Source: Gottfriedia endophytica (lineage in GTDB: Bacteria > Bacillota > Bacilli > Bacillales > Bacillaceae_G). From it: a stretch of 64,000 nt of DNA. The stretch covers positions 248,001 to 312,000 of the forward strand of contig NZ_JAGIYQ010000002.1 of NCBI RefSeq assembly GCF_017814275.1, given 5' to 3'. The notes beneath the pieces are model-generated. The model was not told the origin of the DNA and did not search any database. It was given only the letters and a program-made list of their open reading frames with translations. Made by a program: the position numbers and the translations under genes. Below, piece after piece: positions 25,993 to 34,933 of this stretch (the first letter of the stretch is position 1; each line of letters opens with the position of its first letter).

Positions 25993-26973
25993 TCAATTAC
26001 TGACTGAATGCTCATTCGGTTTATAAACAAGCGTTCCATCTTCACGTTCTTCTAATTTAATTTTCCCTAAGTCTTCTAAGTAGTCAAGTTGACCTACTGT
26101 TTCAGACATCGTTAATGATAACTGTCTTTGATAAACCTTTGGAAAAATTTCTTTACATACTTCATAAGCTGTTAAAGGACTTCCTTTTAATAAATCATAT
26201 ACTTTATTAGCACGTAACTGTTGTTTTTCCAATCTATATTCTACTAAAGATTGTACGTCTACGACAGGGTTTCCATGACCAGTATAGATTTGTTGAATCG
26301 GCATTGAAGCGATTCGTTTAAGTGATTGATTATATTGTGGTAATGGTCTAGGACGATGTATCTCTCCATTTAAAGGTGGCTCTAAAAGCGGATTTGAAGA
26401 TATTTTTTCTAACAGTAAATCTCCACCAAATAATAACCCATCACTTTCACGATAAAGTGCAATATGAGATGTCGCATGTCCAGGAGTATAAATGACAGTA
26501 AATCCTTCTAAGCTAGTAAGGGAATCTCCTTCAGTCACAGTATGAGTTAATTTTCTCTTACTTGAATAAGGAATCTTCCGGTCATAACGAGGCATTAGTT
26601 TTATAAATTCTTCTGGTACACCTAATTTTCTTGCAAGATTCGTAAAAAAGTGAACATACGAAATTAAAAAAGAGTCTTCCTGAATTAAATAAGGGATGTT
26701 TCGGTCATGACCAATAATGAGTGCATCATCACGAAATACTTCTAAAAGTCCGCTATGATCAGGATGATGATGAGTTAAAATAACTTGTTCTACGTCACTT
26801 ATTTTATAGCCTAACTCTTTTAAACCAAGTTTTAACCCTTCCAATGATTCAGTTGTATTCGTTCCCGTATCAATTAACGTCAAGCAGTCTCCTTCAATCA
26901 AATAAACATTTACCGTTTGCATTGAATATGGAACTGGGATAGATAAACAATGGATTTTATTTATTGGGATCAT
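25993..26973 (-). CDS. yqjP: Metallo-beta-lactamase-fold hydrolase YqjP
   Basis: A 326-residue MBL-fold protein. Zinc-binding motif THHHPDHSG lies near residue 66, with further ligands in YTPGHATSH and the GGDLLL aspartate. The C-terminal part (winged-helix-like, about 235-310) is shared with lactamase B2-type proteins. The specific substrate is not known. It is the first gene of the yqjP-yqjQ operon and divergent from proI. Confidence 0.9.
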   Translation of the reverse strand: MIPINKIHCLSIPVPYSMQTVNVYLIEGDCLTLIDTGTNTTESLEGLKLGLKELGYKISDVEQVILTHHHPDHSGLLEVFRDDALIIGHDRNIPYLIQEDSFLISYVHFFTNLARKLGVPEEFIKLMPRYDRKIPYSSKRKLTHTVTEGDSLTSLEGFTVIYTPGHATSHIALYRESDGLLFGGDLLLEKISSNPLLEPPLNGEIHRPRPLPQYNQSLKRIASMPIQQIYTGHGNPVVDVQSLVEYRLEKQQLRANKVYDLLKGSPLTAYEVCKEIFPKVYQRQLSLTMSETVGQLDYLEDLGKIKLEEREDGTLVYKPNEHSVSN

Positions 26974-27243
26974 ATATGACCTCCTAAAATTTAATGAAGT
27001 CAGTTTAAACTATTTCATATTAAAAGAATAATTAATCGAATTCTCAAAAACTATTTTACCATCTTTAACATAAAAAAACCTTTATTCGAATCATTAACAA
27101 TTAAAAATATAGTTAAATCTTTGTTGATTTTCCCACATTATACCACAAGTTATCTTTCACCTATTGCTTTTATGATACTAGGCATAACTCACCATCTAAG
27201 TGAATATAAATATCTATCACATTTATGGATTAGGAGGAATTCC

Positions 27244-28086
27244 ATGTTTGATGGAAAGATTGCATTTATTGGTGCTGGTGCTATTGCTGAAGCTCTCGTA
27301 GCTGGATTATTGAAAAGTGAATTTGTAGAAAGTGAACAAATCGTTGTTTCAAATCGAGAGGATTTAGGACGTCTTAATCATCTTCACTTAAACTATGGAG
27401 TATTAACAACAACAAACAAGGAACTTGCTATAACTGGTGCAAATATTGTTATTCTTGCAGTAAAACCAAAAGATCTAACCGTTACAATTGACGATTGTAA
27501 AAACTTCCTTCATGAGGAGCAAGTAATCGTATCTCTTGCAGCAGGTGTTTCAATCCAAACGATAAGAAATTTAATAGGTAAAGACAACTTAAATATTGTT
27601 CGGGCTATGCCAACAACTTCATCATTTGTATTGAAATCCGCAACTGCTTTATCTTTTGATCATGAAGTAGCCTTTGAAAAAGCGCAGTTAGTCGAACAAC
27701 TTTTTAAACAGGTTGGAATCACTGCAAAAGTTGAAGAAGAAGAATTGCATGCGATGACAGGACTCTTCGGAAGTGGACCAGCCTATATTTATTATATTGT
27801 AGAACAATTTGAACGAGCTGCGATGAGCCTTGGCGTTCATAGAGATATTGCAAAGCCGTTCATACAACAAACACTAGTTGGTGCAGTTTCAATGCTTCAA
27901 GAAACAAACAATTCACCACTTACTTTACGAAAAAAGGTAACTAGTCCAAACGGAACAACTCAAGCAGGAATTTCGATCCTTGAGGATAATGAAGTTTCTA
28001 ATTCATTTCAACGGTGTTTTTTAAGAGCTACTGAGCGATCAGAGGAAATTGAAATTGAATATAAAAAATGGATGAAGTCTACTTAA
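27244..28086 (+). CDS. proI: Pyrroline-5-carboxylate reductase ProI
   Basis: A 280-residue enzyme that reduces pyrroline-5-carboxylate to proline with NAD(P)H. The dinucleotide motif is IAFIGAGAIAEALVAG at the N-terminus; the C-terminal dimerisation and substrate signature is MTGLFGSGPAYIYYIVEQF and KKVTSPNGTTQAGI. The ATG at 27244 has AGGAGG; 41 upstream in-frame codons are not part of the protein. Neighbouring yqjP and yqjQ identify it as the ProI (YqjO) member rather than ProG or ComER. Confidence 0.93.
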   Translation: MFDGKIAFIGAGAIAEALVAGLLKSEFVESEQIVVSNREDLGRLNHLHLNYGVLTTTNKELAITGANIVILAVKPKDLTVTIDDCKNFLHEEQVIVSLAAGVSIQTIRNLIGKDNLNIVRAMPTTSSFVLKSATALSFDHEVAFEKAQLVEQLFKQVGITAKVEEEELHAMTGLFGSGPAYIYYIVEQFERAAMSLGVHRDIAKPFIQQTLVGAVSMLQETNNSPLTLRKKVTSPNGTTQAGISILEDNEVSNSFQRCFLRATERSEEIEIEYKKWMKST

Positions 28087-28157
28087 TTTGTCATGAAGTA
28101 TTCTCCCAGACAATAAAATTAATCAGTAAACATTGGCTTTTGAGGGGGAATTTATTT

Positions 28158-28361
28158 ATGAAATGGGCAAGTAAAGACATCTTATTATCTAGTTTTAAGA
28201 GAATCATTACAACAATTGCGGTGATACTAATCATTTTAGCCCTCATATTTATCGTTACAATTAGTTATCTTGTTGGAGATTCTCTTGTACACCCTCTCAT
28301 TAGAACTGTATTATTTGTCAGCACTTCTTTAAAATCGCATCATATTAGCGATAATGTTTAA
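28158..28361 (+). CDS. Small single-helix membrane protein
   Basis: A 67-residue open frame starting at an ATG preceded by GGGGG. It has a basic N-terminus (KWASKDILLSSFKR), a strong membrane helix (about 17-38) and a short tail. No family is recognised. It follows proI by 71 bases. The frame could be extended upstream but only this start has a ribosome binding site. Confidence 0.5.
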   Translation: MKWASKDILLSSFKRIITTIAVILIILALIFIVTISYLVGDSLVHPLIRTVLFVSTSLKSHHISDNV

Positions 28362-28374
28362 TTTAAACTAAAAT

Positions 28375-28577
28375 GGTTCTTTTCTATGTGATTGTTATTT
28401 TAAAAGGATTTGGTATAAGAAACTGATGAAAAATAAGTTGATTGGAGTGGAAGGTGCGAGACTCCTATGGGAGAAGCGGGACAGGTGAGACCCCGCAGGA
28501 GACTCACCGCCCACCCCACGGAAAGCGAGCATCCTGGAGCGGAAATCAACTTATCTCGATTTTCAATAAAAAACAGT
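28375..28577 (-). mobile_element. MITE copy M3
   Basis: The element runs from GGTTCTTTTCTATGTGATTGTT to AAAAAACAGT and holds the full GC-rich core in inverse orientation (GTGCGAGACTCC to GGAAAGCGAGCATCC). Flanks ACTAAAAT and ACTAATAG agree at 6 of 8 positions, suggesting an old 8-bp duplication. Confidence 0.8.
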
Positions 28578-28613
28578 ACTAATAGGAACAAAACCTAAAA
28601 GTACTGTTTGTTT
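28566..28613 (-). terminator. Terminator of the PspA-like gene
   Basis: AAACAGTACT pairs with AGTACTGTTT around a loop of about 20 bases, with a T-run on the minus strand. It overlaps the end of MITE M3, so the element may have supplied one arm. Confidence 0.65.
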
Positions 28614-28631
28614 ATACTGATTAAGAAAGAA

Positions 28632-29252
28632 TTATGATAATTTTCGTTTCAATTGTTCAATCTTATAATCAAATGATTGAAGATCAAATTCAGAACGTAC
28701 ACGCAATTCAAGATCACGTATTTGTTTTTCGAAGTAATTTACATCAATTGATGGCATTTTACTATTTAAAAAATTGTTTGTTTCATTAATTTTTTTAGTT
28801 GCCTGTGCCATATTTTGACGGGACATAAGATCGTATTTTTTTGTGTGTAACTCCTTCAACTTTTTTTCAATTTGTTCAACTTGCTCATGCATAAATTGAA
28901 TTTCTTCTTCCGTTTTTTGGATAAGAGCAGAAAATTGATCTACTTGATTTTGGTAAAAAAGTATATCTTCATTTGCACGTTTAACTAAGTCTTCGGCTTC
29001 TGCTTCAGTTGCAATTTTTAATTGCCCTTCTCTTTTCAAAATAGATTGAAGTGCACTTTCTTTTTCTACTTGAAACTTCGTTCTCAGTGAATAATGACGC
29101 TCTAAAAGGTTTCTTACTTTATTTAATTCATTCTCTGATTGCTTAACAAAATAATTTAGTTGTGAAATTGGATTTTTTTGTTCCTTCTCATCTAATAAGT
29201 GATTTAAATCAGCAGAAATTTGATTTTTAATACGTTTAAATAAATTAGTCAT
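28632..29252 (-). CDS. PspA/IM30 (LiaH-like) phage-shock protein
   Basis: A 206-residue, almost wholly coiled-coil protein (about 25-160) that begins with the amphipathic helix MTNLFKRIKNQISADLNHLL. This is the PspA/LiaH/Vipp1 pattern: peripheral membrane proteins that oligomerise and protect a stressed membrane. It is encoded 19 bases after a small multi-helix membrane protein, recalling the LiaI-LiaH pair, but no LiaF, LiaS or LiaR genes are adjacent. Confidence 0.85.
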   Translation of the reverse strand: MTNLFKRIKNQISADLNHLLDEKEQKNPISQLNYFVKQSENELNKVRNLLERHYSLRTKFQVEKESALQSILKREGQLKIATEAEAEDLVKRANEDILFYQNQVDQFSALIQKTEEEIQFMHEQVEQIEKKLKELHTKKYDLMSRQNMAQATKKINETNNFLNSKMPSIDVNYFEKQIRDLELRVRSEFDLQSFDYKIEQLKRKLS

Positions 29253-29271
29253 TTTTTCTATCCCCTTTTAA

Positions 29272-29595
29272 TTAAAGTGTTTTCCAATTGTCTTCAAATT
29301 CTTTATCATGTTTTACACAATGTTTTCTTTCTTGATAATCTTGGTATAAATAATAAAGTAGAATTGCCGCGGCTATTCCAAATACGGATGGAATTCCACT
29401 AATCGCAATTGACAGTCCAGTTAATCCAATGATTACCCAAACAATTTTGACAAATAAGGAATCTGTACGAATAAAACGTCTAAAGCTGTAATATGCAATA
29501 ACTAAACCGATCGCTAATGATATAACCCCACCTAGAGACGCTAATGTGACGCCAATTAAAATTAACACTAGCAAAATGAATAAAAATTTCTTCAT
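29272..29595 (-). CDS. Small membrane protein, probable membrane partner of the PspA-like protein
   Basis: A 107-residue protein with four predicted short helices (about 4-20, 22-38, 52-68 and 70-86) and a charged C-terminal tail rich in Lys, His and Glu. It occupies the LiaI position ahead of the PspA-like gene. The start at 29595 follows AAGGAGG; an in-frame ATG at 29613 overlaps the ribosome binding site and is not used. Membrane recruitment of the PspA-like protein is inferred from position. Confidence 0.7.
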   Translation of the reverse strand: MKKFLFILLVLILIGVTLASLGGVISLAIGLVIAYYSFRRFIRTDSLFVKIVWVIIGLTGLSIAISGIPSVFGIAAAILLYYLYQDYQERKHCVKHDKEFEDNWKTL

Positions 29596-29710
29596 TACAT
29601 TGCCTCCTTTCAACTTATATCCTTATTTTACTCACATTTGATTACTCCAATAATGGCCTCTAGAATGGTTTCTTCTACGACTTAAGGATGAGTTTAATAA
29701 TGCAGTGATG

Positions 29711-29754
29711 AAAAAAAGAAGCTGTCCAAAATTTTCTTTGGATAGCTTCTTTTA
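29711..29754 (-). terminator. Terminator after polysaccharide deacetylase gene
   Basis: AAGAAGCTGTCCAAA pairs with TTTGGATAGCTTCTT, with a T-run on either strand. Confidence 0.75.
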
Positions 29755-29892
29755 AAGTCTTCACAATGATAGTCAAGGTAATCCGCTCTCTTCTACGTAA
29801 GAACTTACAATCCTCGTCATTCGTTCCATTCAATATCTCTACTGTCTGTTTATCTGCAGAATGTCTCAGATTCACTGAAATACAGAGCCTTT

Positions 29893-30639
29893 TTAAAAGC
29901 TAGGTATTTTTACCCCTGCTTTTATTTGTAATAATTGTGATACGGTCACAAATTCATAGCCTTTATTTGTTAAAGCTGGTAGGATTTTTTTTAAAGCTTC
30001 TATGGTTTGCCTACGATTACCGCCATGATCATGAAAGAGCACAATATCCCCTTTTCGCGTTGCTGATAAAACCTTTGAAACAATTTTCTGAACACCAGGA
30101 TTTTTCCAATCAAAAGTATCCTGATGCCAAGACCACATTACAGTTAGGTAACCTAATTCATGTACCACATTAATTGAACGCTCACTATAATACCCGTAAG
30201 GTGGGCGAAAAAGAGTTGGCTCTACATTTACCGCCTCAACAATAGCATCATGTGTTTTCTTTATTTGTTCTTTTATTTCCTTTTCATTTAAATTTTTTAA
30301 TCTTGCGTGATTATAAGTATGATTTGCAACCTCATGACCTTCATCAATCTCACGCTGGACAAGTTCCGGATGCAACTGAACGTGTTCACCAATCAAAAAG
30401 AAGGTTGCCTTGGCATTATATTGTTTTAATAAATCTAAAACTTGCGGGGTATATTCAACATTTGGCCCATCATCAAATGTAATTGCAATGACCTTTTCTT
30501 TGACAGGTACTTCCCATATTGCCGTTCCTTTTTTCTCAAAATAATACCGATTCTTTTCAGAAGCATTCACTTTTTCAGTTGAAATTGGCATCAAGCTACA
30601 GGATAACAAAATTAAAAAAAGATAAATTATCTGTTTCAA
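29893..30639 (-). CDS. Secreted polysaccharide deacetylase (NodB, CE4)
   Basis: A 248-residue CE4 enzyme with an N-terminal signal peptide (about 1-27, ending VNASEKN). Motifs in order: TFDDGPN, HTYNH with the metal histidines, RPPYGYY, MWSWHQDTFDW and LFHDHGG. The likely substrate is peptidoglycan GlcNAc or MurNAc on the outer face. The membrane-tethered NodB protein at 24.2-24.9 kb is a separate, shorter type. It is monocistronic with its own terminator. Confidence 0.87.
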   Translation of the reverse strand: MKQIIYLFLILLSCSLMPISTEKVNASEKNRYYFEKKGTAIWEVPVKEKVIAITFDDGPNVEYTPQVLDLLKQYNAKATFFLIGEHVQLHPELVQREIDEGHEVANHTYNHARLKNLNEKEIKEQIKKTHDAIVEAVNVEPTLFRPPYGYYSERSINVVHELGYLTVMWSWHQDTFDWKNPGVQKIVSKVLSATRKGDIVLFHDHGGNRRQTIEALKKILPALTNKGYEFVTVSQLLQIKAGVKIPSF

Positions 30640-30711
30640 TGAGGCGACCTTCCTTTAATACATAATACAATTATTTTGACCGGAAAGCCGTATTTTATGC
30701 CTTAAATACTC

Positions 30712-31635
30712 TTAATACCTTGGTATAGGAATTCGATCATAATCTTTTGCAATTTGAGTATTTGAAAAAATTTCTTTCGCTTGTTGAAGTAACATTTCAG
30801 TATCTTCACCTTGATATCTTGCGCTTATATGGGTGAGTATCAACAATTTAATTTGTTCCGATTGTGCTACATTTGCAACTTGGGTACTTGTACTATGAAA
30901 ATAATCGTATGCATGCCTTGCTTCATCTTTTGAAAAAGTACCTTCATGTACAAGGACATCCATTCCTTCAGCTAAGAGATTACTTTTATTTGTCATTCGT
31001 GTATCTCCTGCAATCGCAATCTTTCTACCAGCCTTGGATTGTCCTAAAAAGTTATTTCCATCTATTATTCGTCCATCTTCAAGTGTAATTTTTCTTCCTT
31101 CTTTAAGATATTTATATATAGGTCCTGGCTTTATCCCAATCTTTTTTAATTCTTCAACTAGTAGTTCTCCTGGCAAATCTTTTTCAATTATTCTGTATCC
31201 AAATGATTGAATACCATGCTCTAGTTCAATACATTCTACTTTAAATTTTTCATCCTCAAATATGATTCCTTCTTCAACCACTATAAATGAAATTGGATAT
31301 TTCACATATGTATGGCTCACTTGAAATGAAGTTTCTACAAATTCTTTAACTCCTTTTGGGCCATAGATTGTTACTGGTTCATCACCACCCAAAAATGTAC
31401 GACTGCTTAATAACCCAGGTAACCCAAATAAGTGATCACCATGACAATGGGTTATAAAAATTTTTTCGATTTTCCCAGGTCTAACTGTTGTATGTAAAAT
31501 TTGATGCTGAGTTCCTTCACCGCAATCAAATAACCAAGTAGTCCCTCTTTCTTCTAATAATTGCAAAGCAACACTGCTTACATTTCTTGATTTCGAAGGC
31601 ATTCCTGCACCTGTTCCTAAAAATACTAATTCCAC
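30712..31635 (-). CDS. rnz: Ribonuclease Z
   Basis: A 307-residue metallo-beta-lactamase-fold endonuclease that removes 3' trailers from tRNA precursors lacking encoded CCA. The zinc motif THCHGDHLFGLPG is near residue 62, AGDTR supplies the bridging Asp, and HISARYQ the late His. The exosite (about 150-195; PGPIYKYLKEGRKI) is intact. The length matches B. subtilis Rnz (YqjK), and it holds the expected place in the yqj gene order. Confidence 0.95.
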   Translation of the reverse strand: MELVFLGTGAGMPSKSRNVSSVALQLLEERGTTWLFDCGEGTQHQILHTTVRPGKIEKIFITHCHGDHLFGLPGLLSSRTFLGGDEPVTIYGPKGVKEFVETSFQVSHTYVKYPISFIVVEEGIIFEDEKFKVECIELEHGIQSFGYRIIEKDLPGELLVEELKKIGIKPGPIYKYLKEGRKITLEDGRIIDGNNFLGQSKAGRKIAIAGDTRMTNKSNLLAEGMDVLVHEGTFSKDEARHAYDYFHSTSTQVANVAQSEQIKLLILTHISARYQGEDTEMLLQQAKEIFSNTQIAKDYDRIPIPRY

Positions 31636-31734
31636 ACTATTTCCTCCATCATTCTATCTATTTATTTACATTATCATGAGTAAAAGGAAATGCCAATCAT
31701 TCCAACAATCAGCTTTCTTAAAATGTTTTATATA

Positions 31735-31964
31735 GGCTGTATTCGTAAACAATGTTGCTATTTAACAATGTGTTAAGTTGATTTCCGCTCCAGTACGCTC
31801 GCTTTCCATGGGGCGGGCGGTGAGCCTCCTCGTCGCTATCGCTCCTGCGGGGTCTCACCTGTCCCGCTGCTCCCATAGGAGTCTCGCACCTTCCTCTCCA
31901 ATCAACTTAATTATCAACTGTTTTAACAAAATCTAAAAAAACAACAACCTTTTAGAAAAGAGAC
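31735..31964 (+). mobile_element. MITE copy M4, full length
   Basis: From GGCTGTATTCGTAAACAATG to AGAAAAGAGAC, with the complete GC-rich core. The core can fold into a long palindrome: GGTGAGCCTCC with GGTCTCACC and related arms. The target duplication is no longer recognisable. Confidence 0.8.
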
Positions 31965-32119
31965 ATCCATGCTTATAACATTCGCACGATGGCCTATGAA
32001 AATAAGGAATTCATCCTAATCATCGTTCTTTAATATTTTCAGGATAGCCTTTATATTGAATCTTCTCTAACCAAAGAAGTGAATGAAACCTATTAATTCA
32101 GGGAAATTTAGTTGATAAA

Positions 32120-32255
32120 GTGAAACTTCCATCAGTATGAAGCTTCATCCCTTAATGATGGTTTGTTAAACCAATCGGGCTTTACGGGCAGTTATCCTTC
32201 TCCAATCTTCACTCTCAACCTTGAAGTAAGGATTTTTACAGCCCGTTTATATAGG
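32120..32255 (+). repeat. Structured ~140-bp repeat C1 with ATAAA flanks (bcr1-like)
   Basis: Bordered by ATAAA at 32115-32119 and 32256-32260. It begins GTGAAACTTCCATCAG and holds two hairpins: CCATCA/TGATGG, and a long one pairing ACGGGC with GCCCGT around ATCCTT/AAGGAT. It lies in the 5' leader of the BMP lipoprotein gene, ending 31 bases before its start. Size, structure and TTTAT-type flank recall bcr1 of the B. cereus group. Confidence 0.7.
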
Positions 32256-32291
32256 ATAAAGTCAATAATACGGTGATTCGGAGGTGAGGAG

Positions 32292-33392
32292 ATGAAAAAG
32301 AAGTTTTTTTCCATATTCATATTATCTTTTGTAATTGTTTTAATTTTTACGGGATGCGGTAAATCAATTAATAATATCAATGAACCGAATAAAGAAAAGA
32401 AGTTTCGTATTGGGATTGTTACAAATAAAACAGGAATAGATGATCGATCTTTTAATCAAGCTACCTGGGAAGGAATTAAAGAAATCGGAACGAAAAATGG
32501 TTGGAAAGAAAATAAAAACTATAAATATATAGTATCTACATCTAGTAAAGACTTTATCCCAAATTTAAAAAATTTTTCAAGTAAAGGCTATGATCTTACT
32601 ATCGGAGTTGGTTATCCTTTTATTGATTCACTTAGAAAGGTTGCTGCTCAAAAAAAGGACGCTGATTTTGCTATTATTGATGGTATTGTTGAAAAACCAA
32701 ACGTTGCAAGCATCACTTTTAAAGAAGAAGAAGTATCTTTTCTAGCTGGAGTTGCAGCAGCACTCAAAACGAAGTCACGCAAAATAGGTTTTATCGGTGG
32801 CGTCAAAACAGACATAATTGAAAAATTTGAATACGGATTTCAAGCAGGTATTCAATCTATAGACCCTGGTATCAAAGTTATTTCAAATTATGCAAATGCT
32901 TTTGATAAGCCTGAACTAGGAACTTCATTAGCTGCTTCAATTTATGATAAAGGGGCTGATGTAATATTTCAAGCTGCTGGCGCTACCGGAAATGGAGTAT
33001 TTACAGAAGCTAAAAATCGTAAGAGAATCGGAAAACAAGTATGGGTTATCGGAGTTGACCGTGATCAATACGGTGAAGGTCTTCCTGAAAATGTTACATT
33101 AACCTCTGCCGTAAAGCATATTGACATTGCCTTAAAAAAGGTAATAAATAACACAAAAAAAGAAAACTTCCCTGGAGGAAAAATTTTTCGTTTTGGGATA
33201 AAGGAACATGGAGTAGGATTACCAAAAGAAAATAAAAATCTAACTGAAAAAGAACTAAAACAAATTAACCTTTATAAAGACACCATTAGATCAGGCACAA
33301 TTGTTGTCCCAAAAACAGCTAAAGATTTACAAAACTTTGTACCTACTAAGCCACAACCTAAACCAAAACTAAAAACAAAGCCAAAAAAATAA
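32292..33392 (+). CDS. BMP family (PnrA/Med-like) substrate-binding lipoprotein
   Basis: A 366-residue lipoprotein: lipobox LIFTGC (C22), then a periplasmic-binding-like fold of the BmpA/PnrA family with FRIGIVTNKTGIDDRSFNQ, GYPF, FKEEEVSFLAGVAAAL, GFIGG and AAGATGNGVF. Relatives bind nucleosides for ABC import; B. subtilis Med affects competence. No permease or ATPase gene is nearby. The C-terminal tail is unusual: about 20 residues of Pro and Lys only mixed with Thr/Gln. The gene is bracketed by two direct copies of repeat C. Confidence 0.88.
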   Translation: MKKKFFSIFILSFVIVLIFTGCGKSINNINEPNKEKKFRIGIVTNKTGIDDRSFNQATWEGIKEIGTKNGWKENKNYKYIVSTSSKDFIPNLKNFSSKGYDLTIGVGYPFIDSLRKVAAQKKDADFAIIDGIVEKPNVASITFKEEEVSFLAGVAAALKTKSRKIGFIGGVKTDIIEKFEYGFQAGIQSIDPGIKVISNYANAFDKPELGTSLAASIYDKGADVIFQAAGATGNGVFTEAKNRKRIGKQVWVIGVDRDQYGEGLPENVTLTSAVKHIDIALKKVINNTKKENFPGGKIFRFGIKEHGVGLPKENKNLTEKELKQINLYKDTIRSGTIVVPKTAKDLQNFVPTKPQPKPKLKTKPKK

Positions 33393-33398
33393 CATAAA

Positions 33399-33540
33399 GT
33401 GAAACTTCCATCAGTGGGGAGGTTCTTCAGCTCCACTGATGGTTAGCCCCTCCAATCGGGCTTTTACGGGAAGTAATCAACAATCTTCTTCCTTACCTCT
33501 CTCAAACTTGAGGTGAGGAGGTATTGCCCGTTAATGCGGG
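33399..33540 (+). repeat. Structured ~140-bp repeat C2 with ATAAA flanks (bcr1-like)
   Basis: Bordered by ATAAA at 33394-33398 and 33541-33545, so it begins two bases after the BMP gene stop codon. Hairpin 1 pairs CCATCAGTGG with CCACTGATGG; the second domain runs from ATCGGGCTTTTACGGG to TTGCCCGTTAATGCGGG. Same orientation as C1. Confidence 0.75.
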
Positions 33541-33655
33541 ATAAACAGGCTTGTCATTTTCAAGTAGAACAAGCCTGTTTTTTCTTTTATTTGCTACCAC
33601 ATTAATTTCGTATCATAACATAGCATTATGAAAGAAATTAATGAGGTGCAAGTCA

Positions 33656-33904
33656 TTGTCAAAAATAATACAAAACACTTTTTATGTCTTCATATTTGTA
33701 ATATTACTTTTTTTACTTTGCAGACTTCTTTCGATTAATATTTGGACATTCCTCATTAGCAATCTAAATTTTTTTATTTTTCTTGGAGGCATCGTTATAG
33801 GAATAGTTTTAGCCTTTATAAGTGTGTTGATTTTTCTTACTTTGTCACTGTTAGGACGGAAATCTTTTTATACAAGCCATATTTTTATTGATGATGAGGA
33901 ATAA
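33656..33904 (+). CDS. Small two-helix membrane protein
   Basis: An 82-residue protein of unknown function with two long hydrophobic helices (about 8-27 and 35-63) and an acidic tail ending FIDDEE. The start chosen is TTG at 33656 because GAGGTG lies seven bases upstream; the in-frame ATG at 33641 overlaps that site. It has its own terminator. Confidence 0.55.
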   Translation: MSKIIQNTFYVFIFVILLFLLCRLLSINIWTFLISNLNFFIFLGGIVIGIVLAFISVLIFLTLSLLGRKSFYTSHIFIDDEE

Positions 33905-33947
33905 TAATAACTCTTATGTAAATTGAACAGTACTATAAGTTATCGTA

Positions 33948-33987
33948 AAGAGGACAGCAAAAATAATTCTGCTGTCCTTTTCTCTTA
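33948..33987 (+). terminator. Terminator after small membrane protein gene
   Basis: AAGAGGACAGCA pairs with GCTGTCCTTTTCTCTT around an A/T loop. Confidence 0.8.
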
Positions 33988-33993
33988 AAATAA

Positions 33994-34139
33994 AGTTTTT
34001 TTTGTATACATTGTTGTTATTTTAGAATACGTAGTTAATTACAACTCCAGGTTGCTCGCTTTCCGCATGGCATGAGTATTCCTACGTTCCAATCAATTAA
34101 CACATACTACAATTAACAACAATGAATAAAAAAACAGCC
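33994..34139 (+). mobile_element. MITE copy M5, internally deleted
   Basis: A 146-bp derivative from AGTTTTTTTTGTATACATTG to ATAAAAAAACAGCC. It has ACTCCAGGTTGCTCGCTTTCC but the centre is reduced to GCATGGCATGAGTATTCC. It shares the TTTTAGAATACGTAGTTAATTA-type segment with M1. It occupies most of the 368 bases between the small membrane protein gene and the DsbA-like gene. Confidence 0.75.
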
Positions 34140-34272
34140 AAAAATTAAGGCAGTCATACTTACAATTCGATAGTAGCTTTAAAAAATATATTAAATTACA
34201 AAATATAAGCATTTTAATTGTATAATTTTTATTTACATACTATACTCTCGTTATAAGATTGGAGGAAGAATA

Positions 34273-34881
34273 ATGAAAGTCACTGTATATTCTGATTATG
34301 TTTGCCCATTTTGTTATCTTGGGGAACAATCACTTGAAAATGCTTTAAAAGAAATAAATGAGGAAGTTGAAGTTGAGTGGAAACCATTTCAATTACGTCC
34401 TGAAGGAACTGAACCATTAAGCCCAAAAAGTTCATATATTCAACAAGGATGGAATTTTGGAGTTAAACCTCTTGCAGAAAAATTAGGTGTTGATATGGTT
34501 TTACCTTCAATGGATCCACATCCATCAACATTACTTGCTCATAGAGGATTTTTATTTGCACAATCGAAGGGTAAAGGCGATGATTATGCAAAGGCAGTAT
34601 TAACAGCATTTTGGAAATACGAAAAAAACATTGGAGATGTCAATGTTCTAACTGATATTGCAAATGAAATCGGATTACCTACAAATGAATTTGTAGAAGC
34701 AATTAATCAAACTACAAATGATTCTGAAATACAAAATCCTTCATTCATAAATGCTGTACCAACCTTTATCATTGGGGATACAGTTTTACAAGGTGCACAA
34801 AGTAAAGAAGCATTTTTAAATGCATTAAAAAAACAAAGTACACCACAATCTGGAGATTTTTGTGGAATAGAAGGTTGTTAA
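34273..34881 (+). CDS. DsbA-family oxidoreductase (FrnE-like)
   Basis: A 202-residue cytosolic thioredoxin-fold protein. The redox motif CPFC is at residues 11-14 in SDYVCPFCYLG, and the cis-Pro segment is NAVPTFIIG near residue 160. A second cysteine pair, CGIEGC, ends the protein, a feature of FrnE-type DsbA proteins. No signal peptide is present. It may reduce or oxidise intracellular disulfides under stress. It is monocistronic. Confidence 0.87.
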   Translation: MKVTVYSDYVCPFCYLGEQSLENALKEINEEVEVEWKPFQLRPEGTEPLSPKSSYIQQGWNFGVKPLAEKLGVDMVLPSMDPHPSTLLAHRGFLFAQSKGKGDDYAKAVLTAFWKYEKNIGDVNVLTDIANEIGLPTNEFVEAINQTTNDSEIQNPSFINAVPTFIIGDTVLQGAQSKEAFLNALKKQSTPQSGDFCGIEGC

Positions 34882-34896
34882 TCCATTTCCACATAA

Positions 34897-34933
34897 AAAA
34901 GGCTATCATCACTATTTAGTGGATAGCCTTTTA
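34897..34933. terminator. Bidirectional terminator between DsbA-like gene and polY1
   Basis: AAAAAGGCTATC pairs with GATAGCCTTTT around a 14-base loop that itself pairs; A- and T-runs lie outside. Confidence 0.85.

Noticed and set aside
28400-28591. Open frame with APGCSLS-type peptide
   Set aside because: The same peptide pattern appears in frames across MITE copies at 45.8 and 61.7 kb; it is translated MITE sequence, not a conserved protein.
28632-29595. Complete Lia envelope-stress operon
   Set aside because: Only the LiaI- and LiaH-like members are present; no liaF, liaS or liaR gene adjoins, so the name was not applied.
29675-29875. Minus-strand frame of 66 codons
   Set aside because: It runs through the terminator of the deacetylase gene and has no credible start.
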